This document shows positions 24,350-34,581 of a stretch of DNA of 45,602 bases, one piece after another (positions within the stretch are counted from its first letter, which is position 1; each line of letters starts with the position of its first letter). The DNA comes from Muribaculaceae bacterium (GTDB lineage Bacteria; Bacteroidota; Bacteroidia; Bacteroidales; Muribaculaceae). The position numbers and the translations under genes are program-made. The stretch covers positions 35,893 to 81,494 of the forward strand of contig JAQVCR010000007.1 in assembly GCA_028689665.1 (NCBI GenBank), written 5' to 3'. The notes beneath the pieces are model-generated. The model was not told the origin of the DNA, ran no database searches, and was given only the letters and a program-made list of their open reading frames with translations.

Positions 24350-26965
24350 GTGGCAAAGGAAATAGTAGAAACGCCTTTAATGAAACAGTATATCGAGATG
24401 AAAGCGAAGCACCCTGATGCTATCCTTTTGTTTCGTGTTGGCGATTTCTATGAGACATTTTCGGACGATGCTATCACAGCATCAGAAATTTTGGGTATCA
24501 CTCTTACTCGTCGAGCTAATGGTGCCGCTCAATATGTGGAGCTTGCGGGATTTCCTCACCATGCCCTCGACACTTATCTGCCTAAACTTGTTCGTGCGGG
24601 AAAACGGGTGGCAATTTGTGAACAATTGGAAGATCCTAAGCTGACAAAAAAGTTGGTAAAGCGCGGAATTACCGAGCTTGTAACTCCCGGAGTGTCGATA
24701 AATGATAATATTCTTAACCATCGCGAGAATAATTTTCTTGCTGCTGTCCATTTTGCTAAAAATATATGTGGGGTGGCATTTCTGGATATTAGTACGGGTG
24801 AATTTCTTACAGCCGAAGGAACGACCGACTATGTAGATAAGCTGCTTGGAAATTTTTCGCCTAAGGAGGTGCTTATCGAGCGCGGCAAGCGTGCGCTGTT
24901 CGACAGCACATTTACAGCTAAATATCTAGCCTTTGAACTCGATGATTGGATATTCACCGACGAGGCAGCAAATGACCGGTTACTCCGGCACTTTGAGACA
25001 CGAAATCTTAAAGGTTTTGGTGTTCATCAGCTTAAAAATGCCATCATTGCGTCGGGTGCTATTTTGCATTATCTTGATATTACTCAACATAAACAGATAA
25101 GTCATATCACAAATCTTTCACGTATCGAGGAGGAGCGTTATGTGCGTCTTGATAAATTCACGGTGCGTAATCTCGAATTGCTTGATTCGATGTGCGAAGA
25201 TGGAAAAAGTCTGCTTACGGTTATCGACCGTACATTGAGTCCGATGGGTGCTCGATTGCTTAAACGATGGGTGATTTTCCCTTTGAAAGATGTGAAACTC
25301 ATAAATAATCGCCTCGATGTGGTGGAATATTTCTTCCGCGATGTAGACAGCCGTGAGGCGTTGAAGGAGCAGCTTGAGATTATTGGTGATTTAGAGCGTC
25401 TTATCTCAAAAGTGGCTGTCGGGCGTATTTCGCCGCGCGAGCTTGTGCAACTTAAATGTGCGTTGGTGTCGATAGATCCGGTGAAAAAGATATGTTCTTG
25501 TAGCGATAATGAGGTGCTTCGGCATATCGGCGAACAGCTAAATCCGTGTACTCTTATCCGTGAGCGAATCGAGCGAGAACTCAATCCCGATGCTCCGGCA
25601 CTGGTAAATAAAGGTGGAATATTTCGCGAGGGAGTGGATAGTGAACTCGATGATTTACGCCATATTGCCTACACCGGTAAAGATTATCTAATGCAGATAC
25701 AACAGCGTGAGAGTGAAATTACGGGCATTCCAAGTCTTAAAATCAGCTATAACAATGTTTTTGGATATTATATCGAGGTGCGAAATACGCATAAAGATAA
25801 AGTGCCAGCCGACTGGATTCGTAAGCAGACACTCACCGCCGCCGAACGCTATATAACGCAAGAACTTAAAGAATATGAGGAGAAAATTCTCGGCGCAGAG
25901 GAGAAAATACTTTCGATCGAGGCACGACTTTTCAACGAACTTGTAATATCGGTCTCAGAATATATAGCGGCAATTCAGCTAGATTCCTCACTTATCGCCC
26001 GGCTCGATTGCTTGAGCGCATTCACGCGTGTGGCTATCGAGAATAAATATAATCGTCCGGAGGTGAACGATACCCTTGATATTGACATTACCGAAGGTCG
26101 ACACCCCGTAATCGAAAAAGAACTTCCACTAGGCGAACAATATATATCAAACAGTATTCATCTGGGCAACGACGACCAGCAAATAATAATGATAACCGGT
26201 CCAAATATGGCGGGTAAATCGGCACTTTTGCGTCAGACTGCTCTAATTGTGTTGATGGCACAGATAGGTTGCTATGTGCCGGCAGAATGTGCAAAGATTG
26301 GAATTGTAGATAAGATTTTTACCCGTGTCGGAGCAAGCGATAATATATCGTTGGGCGAATCAACCTTTATGGTCGAGATGAACGAAGCCGCCTCGATACT
26401 TAATAATATAAGCGAGCGCAGCCTTATCCTATTCGACGAATTAGGGCGAGGAACAAGTACTTACGATGGTATTTCTATTGCGTGGTCGATAGTAGAATAT
26501 ATCCACGAGCATCCACGAGCAAGAGCCAAGACACTATTTGCAACTCACTATCACGAACTTAATGAGATGGAGAAAACCTTTAAGCGGATAGTGAATTATA
26601 ACGTGTCGGTGAAAGAAATAAATGGCAAAGTAGTGTTTGTGCGAAAGCTCGTAAAGGGAGGCAGCGAACATAGTTTTGGTATTCATGTAGCCAAATTAGC
26701 GGGAATGCCGCCTACAATAGTTAAGCGAGCCGGCGAGGTGCTGAGTGAGCTGGAAGATAACAGCAGCAACAAAGACAGCCTGCATAAGAGCCTCAATGAT
26801 GTGGCAACTAACCGCAGCGGAATGCAACTTTCGTTTTTTCAACTCGACGACCCGGTGCTGTCGCAGATTCGTGATGAGATACTTAAAACCGACATTAATA
26901 ATCTCACTCCCGTAGAAGCCCTGAATAAACTAAATGAAATAAAAAAAATAATCACAGGAAAGTGA
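24350..26965 (+). CDS. mutS: DNA mismatch repair protein MutS
   Basis: The 871-aa protein recognises mismatches and starts repair. The mismatch-contact motif GDFYETF lies at 31-37. The ATPase has Walker [14 protein letters not shown] (near 617), [13 protein letters not shown] and Walker [15 protein letters not shown] (near 695-708). A C-terminal MQLSFFQL (near 826) fits the sliding-clamp-binding motif of MutS. The start is GTG at 24350: upstream in-frame codons, including an ATG at 24290, lie inside or before the promoter box at 24318-24325, and [14 protein letters not shown] aligns with MutS N termini. mutL is not adjacent. Confidence 0.96.
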   Translation: MAKEIVETPLMKQYIEMKAKHPDAILLFRVGDFYETFSDDAITASEILGITLTRRANGAAQYVELAGFPHHALDTYLPKLVRAGKRVAICEQLEDPKLTKKLVKRGITELVTPGVSINDNILNHRENNFLAAVHFAKNICGVAFLDISTGEFLTAEGTTDYVDKLLGNFSPKEVLIERGKRALFDSTFTAKYLAFELDDWIFTDEAANDRLLRHFETRNLKGFGVHQLKNAIIASGAILHYLDITQHKQISHITNLSRIEEERYVRLDKFTVRNLELLDSMCEDGKSLLTVIDRTLSPMGARLLKRWVIFPLKDVKLINNRLDVVEYFFRDVDSREALKEQLEIIGDLERLISKVAVGRISPRELVQLKCALVSIDPVKKICSCSDNEVLRHIGEQLNPCTLIRERIERELNPDAPALVNKGGIFREGVDSELDDLRHIAYTGKDYLMQIQQRESEITGIPSLKISYNNVFGYYIEVRNTHKDKVPADWIRKQTLTAAERYITQELKEYEEKILGAEEKILSIEARLFNELVISVSEYIAAIQLDSSLIARLDCLSAFTRVAIENKYNRPEVNDTLDIDITEGRHPVIEKELPLGEQYISNSIHLGNDDQQIIMITGPNMAGKSALLRQTALIVLMAQIGCYVPAECAKIGIVDKIFTRVGASDNISLGESTFMVEMNEAASILNNISERSLILFDELGRGTSTYDGISIAWSIVEYIHEHPRARAKTLFATHYHELNEMEKTFKRIVNYNVSVKEINGKVVFVRKLVKGGSEHSFGIHVAKLAGMPPTIVKRAGEVLSELEDNSSNKDSLHKSLNDVATNRSGMQLSFFQLDDPVLSQIRDEILKTDINNLTPVEALNKLNEIKKIITGK

Positions 26966-26977
26966 TGTTACAGCTAT

Positions 26978-28252
26978 ATGACAATGGAAAGAAATGAATT
27001 TGAGATAATGGCACCCGTCGGCTCGTATGAGTCGCTAATTGCCGCTATTCAAGGTGGCGCAAATGCTATCTATTTCGGTATTGAGGGCTTGAATATGCGA
27101 GCAAAGTCGTCGAACAACTTTACTATCGACGATCTACATCGCATTGCCGCCATGTGCCACGAGAAAGGACTAAAAAGCTATCTCACCGTTAACACAGTCA
27201 TCTATGATGAGGATATAGAATTGATGCACAAGGTAATCGAAGCCGCTCGCGATGCAAAGATTTCGGCTATCATAGCCAGCGACTTGGCAGCTATACTATA
27301 TGCTCGAAGTATTGGCGTAGAGGTGCATATTTCTACTCAAGTAAATATCTCGAATGTTGAGGCTGTAAGATTCTATTCACAATTTGCCGATGTTGTAGTG
27401 CTTGCCCGCGAGCTAAATCTTGAGCAGGTGAGAGGCATTCACGAAACTATAATAAAAGACAATATCAGAGGTCCGCACGGCGAACTTATACGCATCGAGA
27501 TGTTCTGCCACGGAGCTTTGTGTATGGCTGTTTCGGGTAAATGCTATCTCAGTCTGCACGAAATGAACAGCTCGGCAAATCGAGGAGCCTGCACTCAAAT
27601 ATGTCGTCGCTCTTACACAGTGAAAGACCGAGATACACAAGAAGAACTCGACATCGAGAATAAATATATAATGTCGCCTAAAGATTTGAAAACCATTCAC
27701 TTTATGAACAAGATGATTGATGCCGGAGTGAGAGTGTTTAAAATTGAAGGTCGCGCCAGAGGTCCGGAGTATGTGCGCGAAGCAGTGAGCTGTTACAATG
27801 AGGCAATAAATGCCTATATTGGCGGAACATTCGACGATTCTAAGATCGAAGGCTGGAACAAACGCCTTGATACAATATTTAATCGCGGATTCTGGAACGG
27901 ATACTATCTAGGACAACGACTGGGCGAATGGACTTCTAAATATGGCAGCTCGGCAACAAAAATCAAGGTTTATGCCGCAAAGGGAATACGATATTTCTCG
28001 GGTATAGGAGTCGCCGAATTTCAAATGGAAGCTGGCGAGTTGAAAGTTGGCGATGAGATAATAATCACAGGCCCGACAACCGGCGCAGTAAAACTCACCA
28101 TCGAGGAAATAAGAGTAGACCTAAAAGTGGTGGAAAAGACCGTAAAAGGCGAGAGATTTTCGATAAAAGTAGCCGAAAAAATACGCCCAAGCGACCGCCT
28201 TTTTATATGGCAAGATGTAGCCGAATTAAAGGCAAAACGAGAAATTAAATAG
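26978..28252 (+). CDS. U32 family peptidase / tRNA hydroxylation protein (TrhP/YegQ-like)
   Basis: The 424-aa protein has the U32 signature: EMFCHGALCMAVSGKCYLS, then NSSANRGACTQICRRSY, with four conserved cysteines that can bind an iron-sulfur cluster (about residues 177-211). The N terminus (IMAPVGSYESLIAAIQGGAN) and the C-terminal beta-barrel are also family features. Close relatives (YegQ/TrhP) act in prephenate-dependent 5-hydroxylation of tRNA U34; other members are called proteases. It lies 12 nt behind mutS and 15 nt ahead of mnmD, another U34-modification gene, which supports the tRNA role. Confidence 0.87.
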   Translation: MTMERNEFEIMAPVGSYESLIAAIQGGANAIYFGIEGLNMRAKSSNNFTIDDLHRIAAMCHEKGLKSYLTVNTVIYDEDIELMHKVIEAARDAKISAIIASDLAAILYARSIGVEVHISTQVNISNVEAVRFYSQFADVVVLARELNLEQVRGIHETIIKDNIRGPHGELIRIEMFCHGALCMAVSGKCYLSLHEMNSSANRGACTQICRRSYTVKDRDTQEELDIENKYIMSPKDLKTIHFMNKMIDAGVRVFKIEGRARGPEYVREAVSCYNEAINAYIGGTFDDSKIEGWNKRLDTIFNRGFWNGYYLGQRLGEWTSKYGSSATKIKVYAAKGIRYFSGIGVAEFQMEAGELKVGDEIIITGPTTGAVKLTIEEIRVDLKVVEKTVKGERFSIKVAEKIRPSDRLFIWQDVAELKAKREIK

Positions 28253-28267
28253 CCACAAAATAATTAT

Positions 28268-28936
28268 ATGGGCGAGCGTATAATCGAAATAGAACAAACT
28301 GCCGACGGCTCAAACACATTGTATCTGCCTTCGCTCGACGAGCATTACCACTCAATAAAGGGTGCGCTCACCGAGAGCCGGCACATCTATCGTGATTGCG
28401 CGCTGCTACATTGTCCTAAATCGGAAATACGCCTGCTTGAAATAGGCTTCGGAACAGGACTTAATGCACTGGTGAGTGCGCTTGCCACCGAGAAAACGAT
28501 AGAATACCACACACTAGAGCTGTATCCACTTGCACCCGAAATAATCGAGCGCACACGATATGCCGACATACTGGGGTGTGAAGCCGCCGAGTTGTATCGA
28601 GCAATTCACGCCGCACAATGGGATACACCGGTAGCCATAAGCGACAAATTTAAAATATTCAAGCATCATTGCGACCTCACATTGCCCGAAACCGAGCTGC
28701 CCGGCAACATTGACGTAGTGTATTACGACGCATTTGCACCCGAGAAACAGCCCGAAATGTGGACACTCAGTGTGATGCAACGCATATATGCCACCATGGC
28801 ACCCGGCGCAACGCTCACCACCTACTGCGCCAAGGGCGAAATACGCCGACGGCTAGCCTCGCTACCAATGACAGTAGAACGCATAGCCGGACGCATAGCC
28901 GGCAAGCGAGAAATACTCCGCGCCACCAAACCCTAA
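28268..28936 (+). CDS. mnmD: tRNA (mnm5s2U34)-methyltransferase MnmD
   Basis: The 222-aa single-domain DUF752 methyltransferase has SAM motif I RLLEIGFGTGLNALVSA (about 56-72) and the family hallmark VVYYDAFAPEKQPEMWT (about 149-165), then TYCAKGEIRRRL. It catalyses the last methylation giving mnm5(s2)U at the tRNA wobble position. In E. coli this domain is fused to an oxidase in MnmC; here it is stand-alone. Its substrate depends on MnmG, encoded at 658. Confidence 0.92.
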   Translation: MGERIIEIEQTADGSNTLYLPSLDEHYHSIKGALTESRHIYRDCALLHCPKSEIRLLEIGFGTGLNALVSALATEKTIEYHTLELYPLAPEIIERTRYADILGCEAAELYRAIHAAQWDTPVAISDKFKIFKHHCDLTLPETELPGNIDVVYYDAFAPEKQPEMWTLSVMQRIYATMAPGATLTTYCAKGEIRRRLASLPMTVERIAGRIAGKREILRATKP

Positions 28937-29037
28937 ACAATAAAAATATTAATAATCCGTAAAATAATTACGGAGTGTCATTTATTTTATTAACTTATCG
29001 AAATAATAATAGAATAACTCATAAATAATTTATTAGT

Positions 29038-29641
29038 ATGATAAAGAAATTTACTGTAAAAAACTAACGAGTATTTGCAAAAACTATAGAATGGGATTTG
29101 TCGAATCCGGCTAATTATGAGTATAATAGATATGCAATAAAAGAAGGCATAATAAAGAATGGAATAATCTATGGTCCAAATGGTTCGGGCAAAACAAATT
29201 TCAGTTTAGCAATTTTTGATATAGAAAATCATTTGTCTTCAAAATGGAATAAATAAGATTACTATTCAAATTTTATATATGCAGGAAATCCTAATAGTCT
29301 AGTCGATTTTGAATATTCGTTTCAATTTGGTGAAAAGATAATTAATTATAATTATTCCAAAGATGGAAAAGGCTTCATTTGTATTTATAGATGAATTTGA
29401 TGCTTTTTATCATTTTAGATTGGCTTTTGAAGTATGCAAACGACTATTTAATCTAGATTGTCAAGTATTTACGTCATCGCATCATACTTACTTGATGACA
29501 AATGATTTATTACGACCCGACAGTAATTTTATTTTGAACAATAATATTATAAAACCGCTGAGTGATTGCACAGAGAAAGAGCTACGTTTTGGTCATAATA
29601 TAGAAAAAATATATAGAGCAGGAGCATTCAATGTCGAATAA
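29038..29641 (+). pseudogene. decayed AAA-ATPase (AAA_15/RloA-like) of a two-gene cassette
   Basis: From the ATG at 29038 the frame reads MIKKFTVKN then a stop (29065), continues with GIIYGPNGSGKTNFSLAIFD (Walker A, codons 29173-29196), and meets a second stop at 29254. From 29363, in another frame, it resumes with ASFVFIDEFDAFYHFRLAFE (Walker B), TSSHHTYLMTNDLL and LRFGHNIEKIYRAGAF, the usual C terminus. The middle of the protein is missing, so only about half of a normal ~400-aa ATPase is left. The DNA is visibly more AT-rich than its neighbours, suggesting transfer. The 92-aa frame at 29363-29641 should not be taken as an intact gene. Confidence 0.8.
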
Positions 29642-29762
29642 AGAATTAACGCTCTTTATTTTTGAAGGAGCAAAAACGGAAAAAAGAGCTAATAGCAAAG
29701 TTGGAAGCAAACTTTTTAGAGGTGTGTTTTTGGTGGGTGGTGTAGAATTGTTACTTTTGTGA
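29631..29762 (+). pseudogene. truncated partner of the decayed ATPase (RloB-like start)
   Basis: A 43-codon frame starts with MSNKELTLFIFEGAKTEKRA, overlapping the ATPase stop by 11 nt as a normal two-gene cassette would. The strand followed by EGxKTE is the N terminus of RloB-like/TOPRIM-type partners of AAA_15 ATPases. After about 22 residues the similarity ends, and the frame stops at 29760, so the rest of the gene has been deleted. Confidence 0.6.
29729..29759 (+). promoter_or_regulatory. promoter of the PPDK_N-domain gene
   Basis: TTTG (29729-29732), 19-nt spacer, TACTTTTG (29752-29759); 41 nt before the ATG. It lies within the tail of the truncated partner gene. Confidence 0.65.
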
Positions 29763-29800
29763 TTGTTAAACTTTAGGTTTTTCTAAATAACTTAGGATCT

Positions 29801-32758
29801 ATGAATGAAGCAAGTTTGAACCAATTATATCTTCGTGATACAGCATTTCAAAATCTGATGCAGAAGCGAATCTTTAACGTTCTGTTGATAGCCTCGCCTT
29901 ACGATGCTTTTATGATGGAGGAAGATGGCAGGGTGGAAGAGCAAATATACTTTGAGTATGTGCGATTAAATTTAAGTTCGCCGCCACGAGTTCAAGAGGT
30001 AACCGATTGTGATGCTGCCTTTGATTTGCTTTCGATGAAGCATTACGACCTAATTATTGCCATGCCCGGAATAGATATAAGCGATACTTTTGACAAAGCA
30101 AAAGAGATAAAGAAATTATACTCCGATATACCAATAGTCGTGCTTACCCCATTCTCTCGCGAGGTGTCGCATCGTCTTGCCAATGAAGACTTTAGTGGTG
30201 TAGACTATGTGTTCAGCTGGCTTGGTAATGTGGATTTGCTGCTGGCAATCATTAAGCTGATAGAGGATAAGATGAATGCCGAGAACGATATAAACGGAGT
30301 AGGAGTTCAGTTTATTTTGCTAGTAGAGGATTCGGTGCGATTCTATTCGTCGGTACTTCCGACTATGTATAAATTCTTGTTGCGCCAGTCGTTGATATTT
30401 TCGACCGAGGCACTCAACGAGCATGAGCAGATGTTGCGAATGCGCGGACGACCAAAGGTGATGCTGGCTCGCGACTATGAAGAGGCTAAAGCAATCTATG
30501 ATAAATATCACAAAAACATATTGGGTGTAGTTACCGATGTTTCTTTTCATCGAGGCGGGCAAAAAGATCCAAAGGCAGGAGTGCTGTTTGCCAACTATCT
30601 GCGAGGAAAAGATGCGTATTTACCGATAATAATGCAATCGTCGGAGGTAGAAAACCGAGAATATGTAAAGCAATTTCATGGTGTATTTCTTGATAAAAAT
30701 TCAAAGAAATTTCCAGTCGACTTAGGTAAGGCGATAATGGAAAACTTTGGATTTGGCGATTTTATAATAAAGAATCCTACAACCGGCGAAGAAATCTTGC
30801 ATATTCGCGACTTACAAGAGTTGCAGAAACATATATTCGACATTCCCGCCGAGTCGTTGCTTTACCATGCGTCGTATAACGATATTTCGCGGTGGTTGTA
30901 TTCGCGAGCAATGTTTCCGATAGCCGAAGTGATAAAGGCACATCGATTTAGTGATATACGAGAAGCCCCCGCCGTGCGGCAGTTGTTTTTCGATTTGATA
31001 GTGAAATATCGAAAGATGAAAAATCGAGGTGTAGTAGCAATTTTTCACCGAGATAGATTTGACCATTATTCTAATTTTGCCCGTATCGGACAAGGATCGC
31101 TAGGAGGAAAAGGTCGCGGACTTGCATTTATCGACTCCATTATCAAGAAAAATCCCGTATGTGATGATTTTGATGGAGTGGCAGTGTCAATTCCCCGCAC
31201 TATAGTGCTATGTACAGATATTTTCGATGAGTTTATGGAGCATAATAATCTATATCCTTTAGCATTGTCGGATATTTGTGATGATGATATACTACGCAAT
31301 TTTTTAAAAGCGAAATTGCCCGATCGCTTGCTCGATGATTTCTTTTCACTCTTTGAAGTAGTTGATAAGCCACTGGCAATACGCAGTTCCAGCTTGCTCG
31401 AAGATTCGCATTATCAGCCCTTTGCCGGGATTTATTCTACATATATGATACCTCATCTAGAGGATAAATATGTTATGCTCGAGATGCTAAGCAATGCAAT
31501 AAAGAGCGTTTATGCGTCGGTATTCTATGAAGACAGCAAAGCCTATATGACAGCCACGAGCAATGTGATTGACCAAGAGAAGATGGCAGTGATAATCCAA
31601 GAAGTGATCGGCGAAGACTATAATGGGGCTTATTTCCCCTCGTTCTCGGGCGTGGGCAGGTCGCTAAATTATTATCCAATCAATCACGAGCAGCCCGAAG
31701 ACGGTGTAGCCGAAATAGCCGTCGGACTAGGGAAATATATAGTTGATGGCGGTCTTTCGCTACGTTTTTCGCCCAAGCACCCCGAGAGTGTGCTTCAGAC
31801 AAGTACGCTCGACTTAGCGTTACGAGATACTCAGACGCGATTTTATGCGCTCGATTCGAGCGAGATAAAAGATAAATTCAGTGTCGACGATGGCTTTAAC
31901 ATAAAGAAGATACGTATTCAAGACCTCGCCGGCACAGGTGCCTTAAAATATCTGGTCTCTACTTACGACCATATCGACCAAATACTTCGCGATGGCGAAA
32001 GCGGTGAAGGCAGGCGAGTAGTAACCTTTAATAATATGCTTCAAAATAAAGCCTATCCTCTCGCCGATATAGTCGACTTTATGCTCACCAACGGGCAGCA
32101 AGCAATGGGTCGACCGATAGAGATAGAATTTGCGGGAATGGTAGATAAAGAAGGCAATTTTAAAGGACAGCTATATTGGTTGCAGATACGTCCAATGATT
32201 GATCGCAAAGAGATGCTCGACGATAAACTCCTCGATGTGGAAGCCGATAAATTGATGCTTAAGAGCAATACCGCACTCGGGCATGGAATGATGGAAAATA
32301 TAACCAAAGTAGTGTATGTACGTCCCGAGAAATTCTCCTCGTCAAATAATTCGCTAATAGCACGTGAAATTGAAAAAATAAATCGTAACTTTACAGCAGA
32401 AGGAAAGAATTATATTCTTATAGGTCCTGGCCGTTGGGGATCGAGCGACACAGCACTAGGTATACCGGTAAAATGGCCACATATATCGAGTGCCAAATTA
32501 ATAGTAGAAGCCTCGATACCCGGTTATAGGATAGAGCCAAGTCAAGGCACCCATTTCTTTCAGAATCTCACCTCGTTTGGTGTCGGTTATTTCACAATCG
32601 ACAATTCGGGAGGCGATGGCAGTGTGTATGATGTCGACTTTCTTAATTCCTGCGCAGCCGAATATGAGAGTGAATATATAAGAATAATATCCTTCGATAC
32701 GCCAATTACTGTATGTATAAATGGCAAGACCGGGCTTGGAGTAGTATTAAAACCGTGA
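29801..32758 (+). CDS. receiver-like / PEP-pyruvate-binding (PPDK_N) protein
   Basis: The 985-aa cytoplasmic protein starts with two receiver-like regions. The first spans about 23-165 (FNVLLIASPYDAF, YDLIIAMPG, IPIVVLTPFS). The second spans about 168-320 (FILLVEDSVRFYSSVLP, GVVTDVSF, LPIIMQSS). From about 430 there is a pyruvate-phosphate-dikinase N-terminal ATP-grasp domain: SLGGKGRGLAFID, then LAIRSSSLLEDSHYQPFAGI near 524. A conserved C-terminal block contains GPGRWGSSDTALGIPVKW and GTHFFQNLTSFGVGYF. The swivelling phosphohistidine domain and PEP-binding barrel of PEP synthase are absent, so it is not a normal PpsA or PPDK. The reaction is unknown. It is followed 32 nt later by a coiled-coil gene. 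Confidence 0.8.
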   Translation: MNEASLNQLYLRDTAFQNLMQKRIFNVLLIASPYDAFMMEEDGRVEEQIYFEYVRLNLSSPPRVQEVTDCDAAFDLLSMKHYDLIIAMPGIDISDTFDKAKEIKKLYSDIPIVVLTPFSREVSHRLANEDFSGVDYVFSWLGNVDLLLAIIKLIEDKMNAENDINGVGVQFILLVEDSVRFYSSVLPTMYKFLLRQSLIFSTEALNEHEQMLRMRGRPKVMLARDYEEAKAIYDKYHKNILGVVTDVSFHRGGQKDPKAGVLFANYLRGKDAYLPIIMQSSEVENREYVKQFHGVFLDKNSKKFPVDLGKAIMENFGFGDFIIKNPTTGEEILHIRDLQELQKHIFDIPAESLLYHASYNDISRWLYSRAMFPIAEVIKAHRFSDIREAPAVRQLFFDLIVKYRKMKNRGVVAIFHRDRFDHYSNFARIGQGSLGGKGRGLAFIDSIIKKNPVCDDFDGVAVSIPRTIVLCTDIFDEFMEHNNLYPLALSDICDDDILRNFLKAKLPDRLLDDFFSLFEVVDKPLAIRSSSLLEDSHYQPFAGIYSTYMIPHLEDKYVMLEMLSNAIKSVYASVFYEDSKAYMTATSNVIDQEKMAVIIQEVIGEDYNGAYFPSFSGVGRSLNYYPINHEQPEDGVAEIAVGLGKYIVDGGLSLRFSPKHPESVLQTSTLDLALRDTQTRFYALDSSEIKDKFSVDDGFNIKKIRIQDLAGTGALKYLVSTYDHIDQILRDGESGEGRRVVTFNNMLQNKAYPLADIVDFMLTNGQQAMGRPIEIEFAGMVDKEGNFKGQLYWLQIRPMIDRKEMLDDKLLDVEADKLMLKSNTALGHGMMENITKVVYVRPEKFSSSNNSLIAREIEKINRNFTAEGKNYILIGPGRWGSSDTALGIPVKWPHISSAKLIVEASIPGYRIEPSQGTHFFQNLTSFGVGYFTIDNSGGDGSVYDVDFLNSCAAEYESEYIRIISFDTPITVCINGKTGLGVVLKP

Positions 32759-32790
32759 ACAATATATAATATAATCAGACATATATCGAT

Positions 32791-34545
32791 ATGACTTTTT
32801 TTAGAAGTGTAAAGAGAGCTTTCGGCTTCTCGGCAGATGAATATACAGAGGAAGACCATAATCTTTCTGAGGATACTGTTGAACGTACTCCTTATATCAA
32901 TCCTTTTAAGAAAGAGGAACAAGTAGAAATCAAAGCTATATCAGAACCAGAGGAAGCCACAACAGATGATGAAAGTATTATTATGCCCGATGCTGCTCTT
33001 CAGAGCCTTGTAGAGCTTATAAATTCAAATCAACCGGAGTTTGTGCGTCGTTGCATAGATGAGAGTGCGCAGAAAAAATATCTATGCGAGGCTATGGGAG
33101 AATCGTTTAAGAGCTTTGCCCAAGAAATCAAAGAAAAAACCTTAGCCGAAGAGCGTCGTCAATGGAATGAATATAAGCTATCGGTAGAAAAGCAGATAAA
33201 TGAATTTAACGAAAACTTAAAAGCCCTGAAGCTCAAAGCCGAAGAGCAGAAAAATCTAGCATTAAGCTCCGACCGTCAGCGTCGGGCTTTGAACGACCGA
33301 ATTCATGATCTTGAAAGCCAAGTGTCGAAATCCGAAGCCGAGCAAGAGCAATTTGAGTTGGAAAATAAGAGTCTGCTCAATAGGTTGAAGGTAATACAAG
33401 TGAAATCGGACGATATAGAATATTTCAAGCGCGAAAACGAGCGACTATCCGGCGAATTGAATAAGCTAAGGCTTGAACTATCAAAAGTAGCTGAAGCATC
33501 GAGCAACGAAGAAGAAATATCAAAATTCAAATCAACAATAGCCGAGCTAAAAGCGACAATAGATAATCTAAACTGCGAAAAAGAAACAGCAATTGAGCAG
33601 AACGAAGTAGCAATAGCCAGTCTGAAAGAAGATATAAATATGCTTCAGACGTCGGCAGTAGAAATGGAGGCACAGAAGAATGCTACGGTATCTGATTTGA
33701 AGAAAGAGCTTGAAATATCGGTAGCGATGGTTAACAGTATGCGTACAAAAGCGAGCGAGTTAGAAGTGTCATTGAAAGCAAAAGAAGTCGCTGCTGTCGA
33801 CAATACACAGATCGAAGAGCTAAAAGAAAAATTGCGCATAGCAAATTCGGAAAATGAGAGTTTGCAAGAGGAGTTAAACGAATATCTGTCTAATCTTGAA
33901 ATAGTGCAGCAAGTGCAAGAGCAGCTTGAGAAAGTAGATGAGATGAAGAAGAAGAAAGACGACAAAATCAATGCACTTAGTAATACAATAAAAGGTAAAG
34001 AGCTGGAAAACGAAACTCTCAAAAACGAAGTAGCAGCCTTAAAACTCAGCATAGATGAGCGCGATCGCAAATATTCACTTAAGATGAAAGAAATATCGGC
34101 AATGTATGAGGCAGAGTTGAAAAAAGCAGAGCAACAAAAGCAGGTAGTTGCGAAGCCCGAAATAGAAAACAACTTTGATATGACAATGCTCGATGACAAC
34201 GATGAAATTATCCCCGAATTGGTAGATGTGAAAAATGAGATTCCTCAGCCAACACCGACAAAGAAAGATGTTGTAGCCGAAGTATCGGAGATTTACGAAG
34301 CTCCACTGCCGGCGATGGAGAACATAGAAGATATAAAAGATGCAATAATTTCAGAATTTGAAGCAGAAGAAATAGGAGTCGTTTCGCAACCAATAATCTC
34401 GGCAATATCGCACGACAATGATAATTGGATGAGGCCTTCGCCACCCACCAGCAATCAAATAATCGAAAGTGAGCCGGCACAAGAAAAATCGGGTGAGCAA
34501 CAGCGAAAGCACGAAGATAATACGCTACAGATGTCGCTATTCTAG
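32791..34545 (+). CDS. long coiled-coil protein with C-terminal clamp-binding-like peptide
   Basis: The 584-aa acidic protein has a short N-terminal basic segment (FFRSVKRAFGF), a mixed region to about 110, and a near-continuous heptad-rich coiled coil from about 120 to 450 (for example RLSGELNKLRLELSKVAEAS). A disordered, Pro/Glu-rich tail follows. The last residues are LQMSLF. QMSLF closely matches the bacterial beta-clamp-binding pentapeptide QL(S/D)LF and its MutS version QMSLL. There are no membrane helices or signal peptide. It is almost certainly co-transcribed with the PPDK_N-domain gene. I do not recognise the family. Confidence 0.75.
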   Translation: MTFFRSVKRAFGFSADEYTEEDHNLSEDTVERTPYINPFKKEEQVEIKAISEPEEATTDDESIIMPDAALQSLVELINSNQPEFVRRCIDESAQKKYLCEAMGESFKSFAQEIKEKTLAEERRQWNEYKLSVEKQINEFNENLKALKLKAEEQKNLALSSDRQRRALNDRIHDLESQVSKSEAEQEQFELENKSLLNRLKVIQVKSDDIEYFKRENERLSGELNKLRLELSKVAEASSNEEEISKFKSTIAELKATIDNLNCEKETAIEQNEVAIASLKEDINMLQTSAVEMEAQKNATVSDLKKELEISVAMVNSMRTKASELEVSLKAKEVAAVDNTQIEELKEKLRIANSENESLQEELNEYLSNLEIVQQVQEQLEKVDEMKKKKDDKINALSNTIKGKELENETLKNEVAALKLSIDERDRKYSLKMKEISAMYEAELKKAEQQKQVVAKPEIENNFDMTMLDDNDEIIPELVDVKNEIPQPTPTKKDVVAEVSEIYEAPLPAMENIEDIKDAIISEFEAEEIGVVSQPIISAISHDNDNWMRPSPPTSNQIIESEPAQEKSGEQQRKHEDNTLQMSLF

Positions 34546-34581
34546 CAAGCGAGCGGCATAGAGGTGATATATAAAGTAAAA

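Noticed and set aside
29363-29641. An intact 92-aa gene
   Set aside because: It is the C-terminal Walker B part of a broken ATPase whose N-terminal part lies upstream with stops and in another frame.
29801-32758. Phosphoenolpyruvate synthase (ppsA)
   Set aside because: Only the N-terminal nucleotide-binding domain is present; the phosphohistidine swivelling domain and PEP-binding barrel are missing, and two receiver-like domains precede it.
33645-34199. 184-aa minus-strand frame opposite the coiled-coil gene
   Set aside because: Serine/phenylalanine-rich translation is the expected antisense of a Glu/Lys-rich coiled coil; no promoter or start context.
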